Shown piece by piece: positions 6,549 to 6,942 of a stretch of 6,942 nucleotides of DNA. The notes beneath the pieces are model-generated. The model was not told where the DNA came from, did no database searches, and worked only from the letters and a program-made list of their open reading frames with translations. The DNA comes from Acidobacteriota bacterium (GTDB taxonomy: Bacteria; Acidobacteriota; Terriglobia; UBA7540): the NCBI GenBank assembly GCA_003171295.1, contig PMYF01000129.1, forward strand, positions 1 through 6,942, given 5' to 3'. Within the stretch, counting starts at the first letter, position 1. Each line of letters begins with the position of its first letter. The translations under genes and the position numbers were made by a program.

Positions 6549-6942
6549 ATGAAAGATTCGAAAAACACGCCGTCTTCAATGGGCTTCTCGATGCCCGCGG
6601 AGTGGGACCTACACGAAGCGACGTGGCTCGCGTGGCCTCATAATCCCACCGACTGGCCGGACAAGCTCGATGCTATTTGCTGGGTCTACGGCGAAATTTT
6701 GCGCAACATTTCGCCCGGTGAGCACATCAGGATGCTGGTTAATTCAGCGGCCGGCCAGAAGACCGCGCAGCGCTACCTGAAGCGCGCAGGAGCTGACCCG
6801 ACGCGCGTCGAGTTCATCAGGCACCCAACAAATCGCGGCTGGATGCGGGACAGCGGGCCCATATTTGTTCGGCGCCACTGGAACAGAAGGACGGAGACCG
6901 CCATCGTCCATTTCCATTTCAACGCCTGGGCCAAGTATTCTG
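6549..6942 (+). CDS. aguA: Agmatine deiminase, N-terminal part (cut by the window edge)
   Basis: The reading frame from ATG 6549 stays open to the end of the window (131 codons). A GTG at 6540 is in the same frame with a stop just before it (6528-6530), so it is an alternative start. There is no obvious Shine-Dalgarno site for either. The N-terminus matches the agmatine deiminase/porphyromonas-type peptidylarginine deiminase family: MPAEWDLHEATWLAWPHNPTDWP (residues 15-37), then a GWMRDSGPIFV active-site segment (about 96-106, the family's W-x-RD-x-GP signature) and FHFNAWAKY near the edge. Full-length members have about 340-370 residues, so roughly two thirds, including the catalytic His and Cys, lie outside. 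The enzyme converts agmatine to N-carbamoylputrescine and ammonia. This suits the neighbouring decarboxylase and deoxyhypusine synthase-like genes as a second route toward putrescine. Confidence 0.9.
   Translation, partial: MKDSKNTPSSMGFSMPAEWDLHEATWLAWPHNPTDWPDKLDAICWVYGEILRNISPGEHIRMLVNSAAGQKTAQRYLKRAGADPTRVEFIRHPTNRGWMRDSGPIFVRRHWNRRTETAIVHFHFNAWAKYS

Overview
This 6.9 kb window most likely comes from a member of the Acidobacteriota. The strongest sign is the leftmost gene, which matches the VWFA-related Acidobacterial domain architecture: signal peptide, short beta domain, VWA domain and a conserved C-terminal tail. Moderately high GC, leaderless-looking GTG starts and a secreted esterase fit that assignment. 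This is inference from protein style, and there is no rRNA or marker gene to settle it.

From left to right the minus strand carries four genes. They are a secreted VWA-domain protein (53-1225), a secreted alpha/beta-hydrolase esterase (1479-2480), a fold-III PLP-dependent ornithine decarboxylase-type enzyme (3123-4259) and a deoxyhypusine synthase-like protein (4281-5492). The last two lie 21 nt apart and read as one polyamine operon, with the synthase gene first. A 642-nt gap between the decarboxylase and the esterase has no convincing gene. It does hold a 114-bp, GC-rich, inverted-repeat-bounded segment that looks like a small mobile or structured element, and a 13-bp palindrome just upstream of the esterase.

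The right part reads on the plus strand, divergently from the synthase gene. It holds a small four-cysteine protein (5660-5923), a hairpin terminator, a small GIY-YIG-like protein (6003-6425) and the first 131 codons of an agmatine deiminase (6549 to the window edge).

Functionally, the decarboxylase (ornithine to putrescine), the synthase-like enzyme (aminobutyl transfer, plausibly making homospermidine or a related polyamine) and the agmatine deiminase (agmatine to N-carbamoylputrescine) form a polyamine locus with two possible routes to putrescine. The two small genes between the divergent polyamine genes look unrelated to that pathway and are probably an inserted accessory islet. They are the least explained part of the window.
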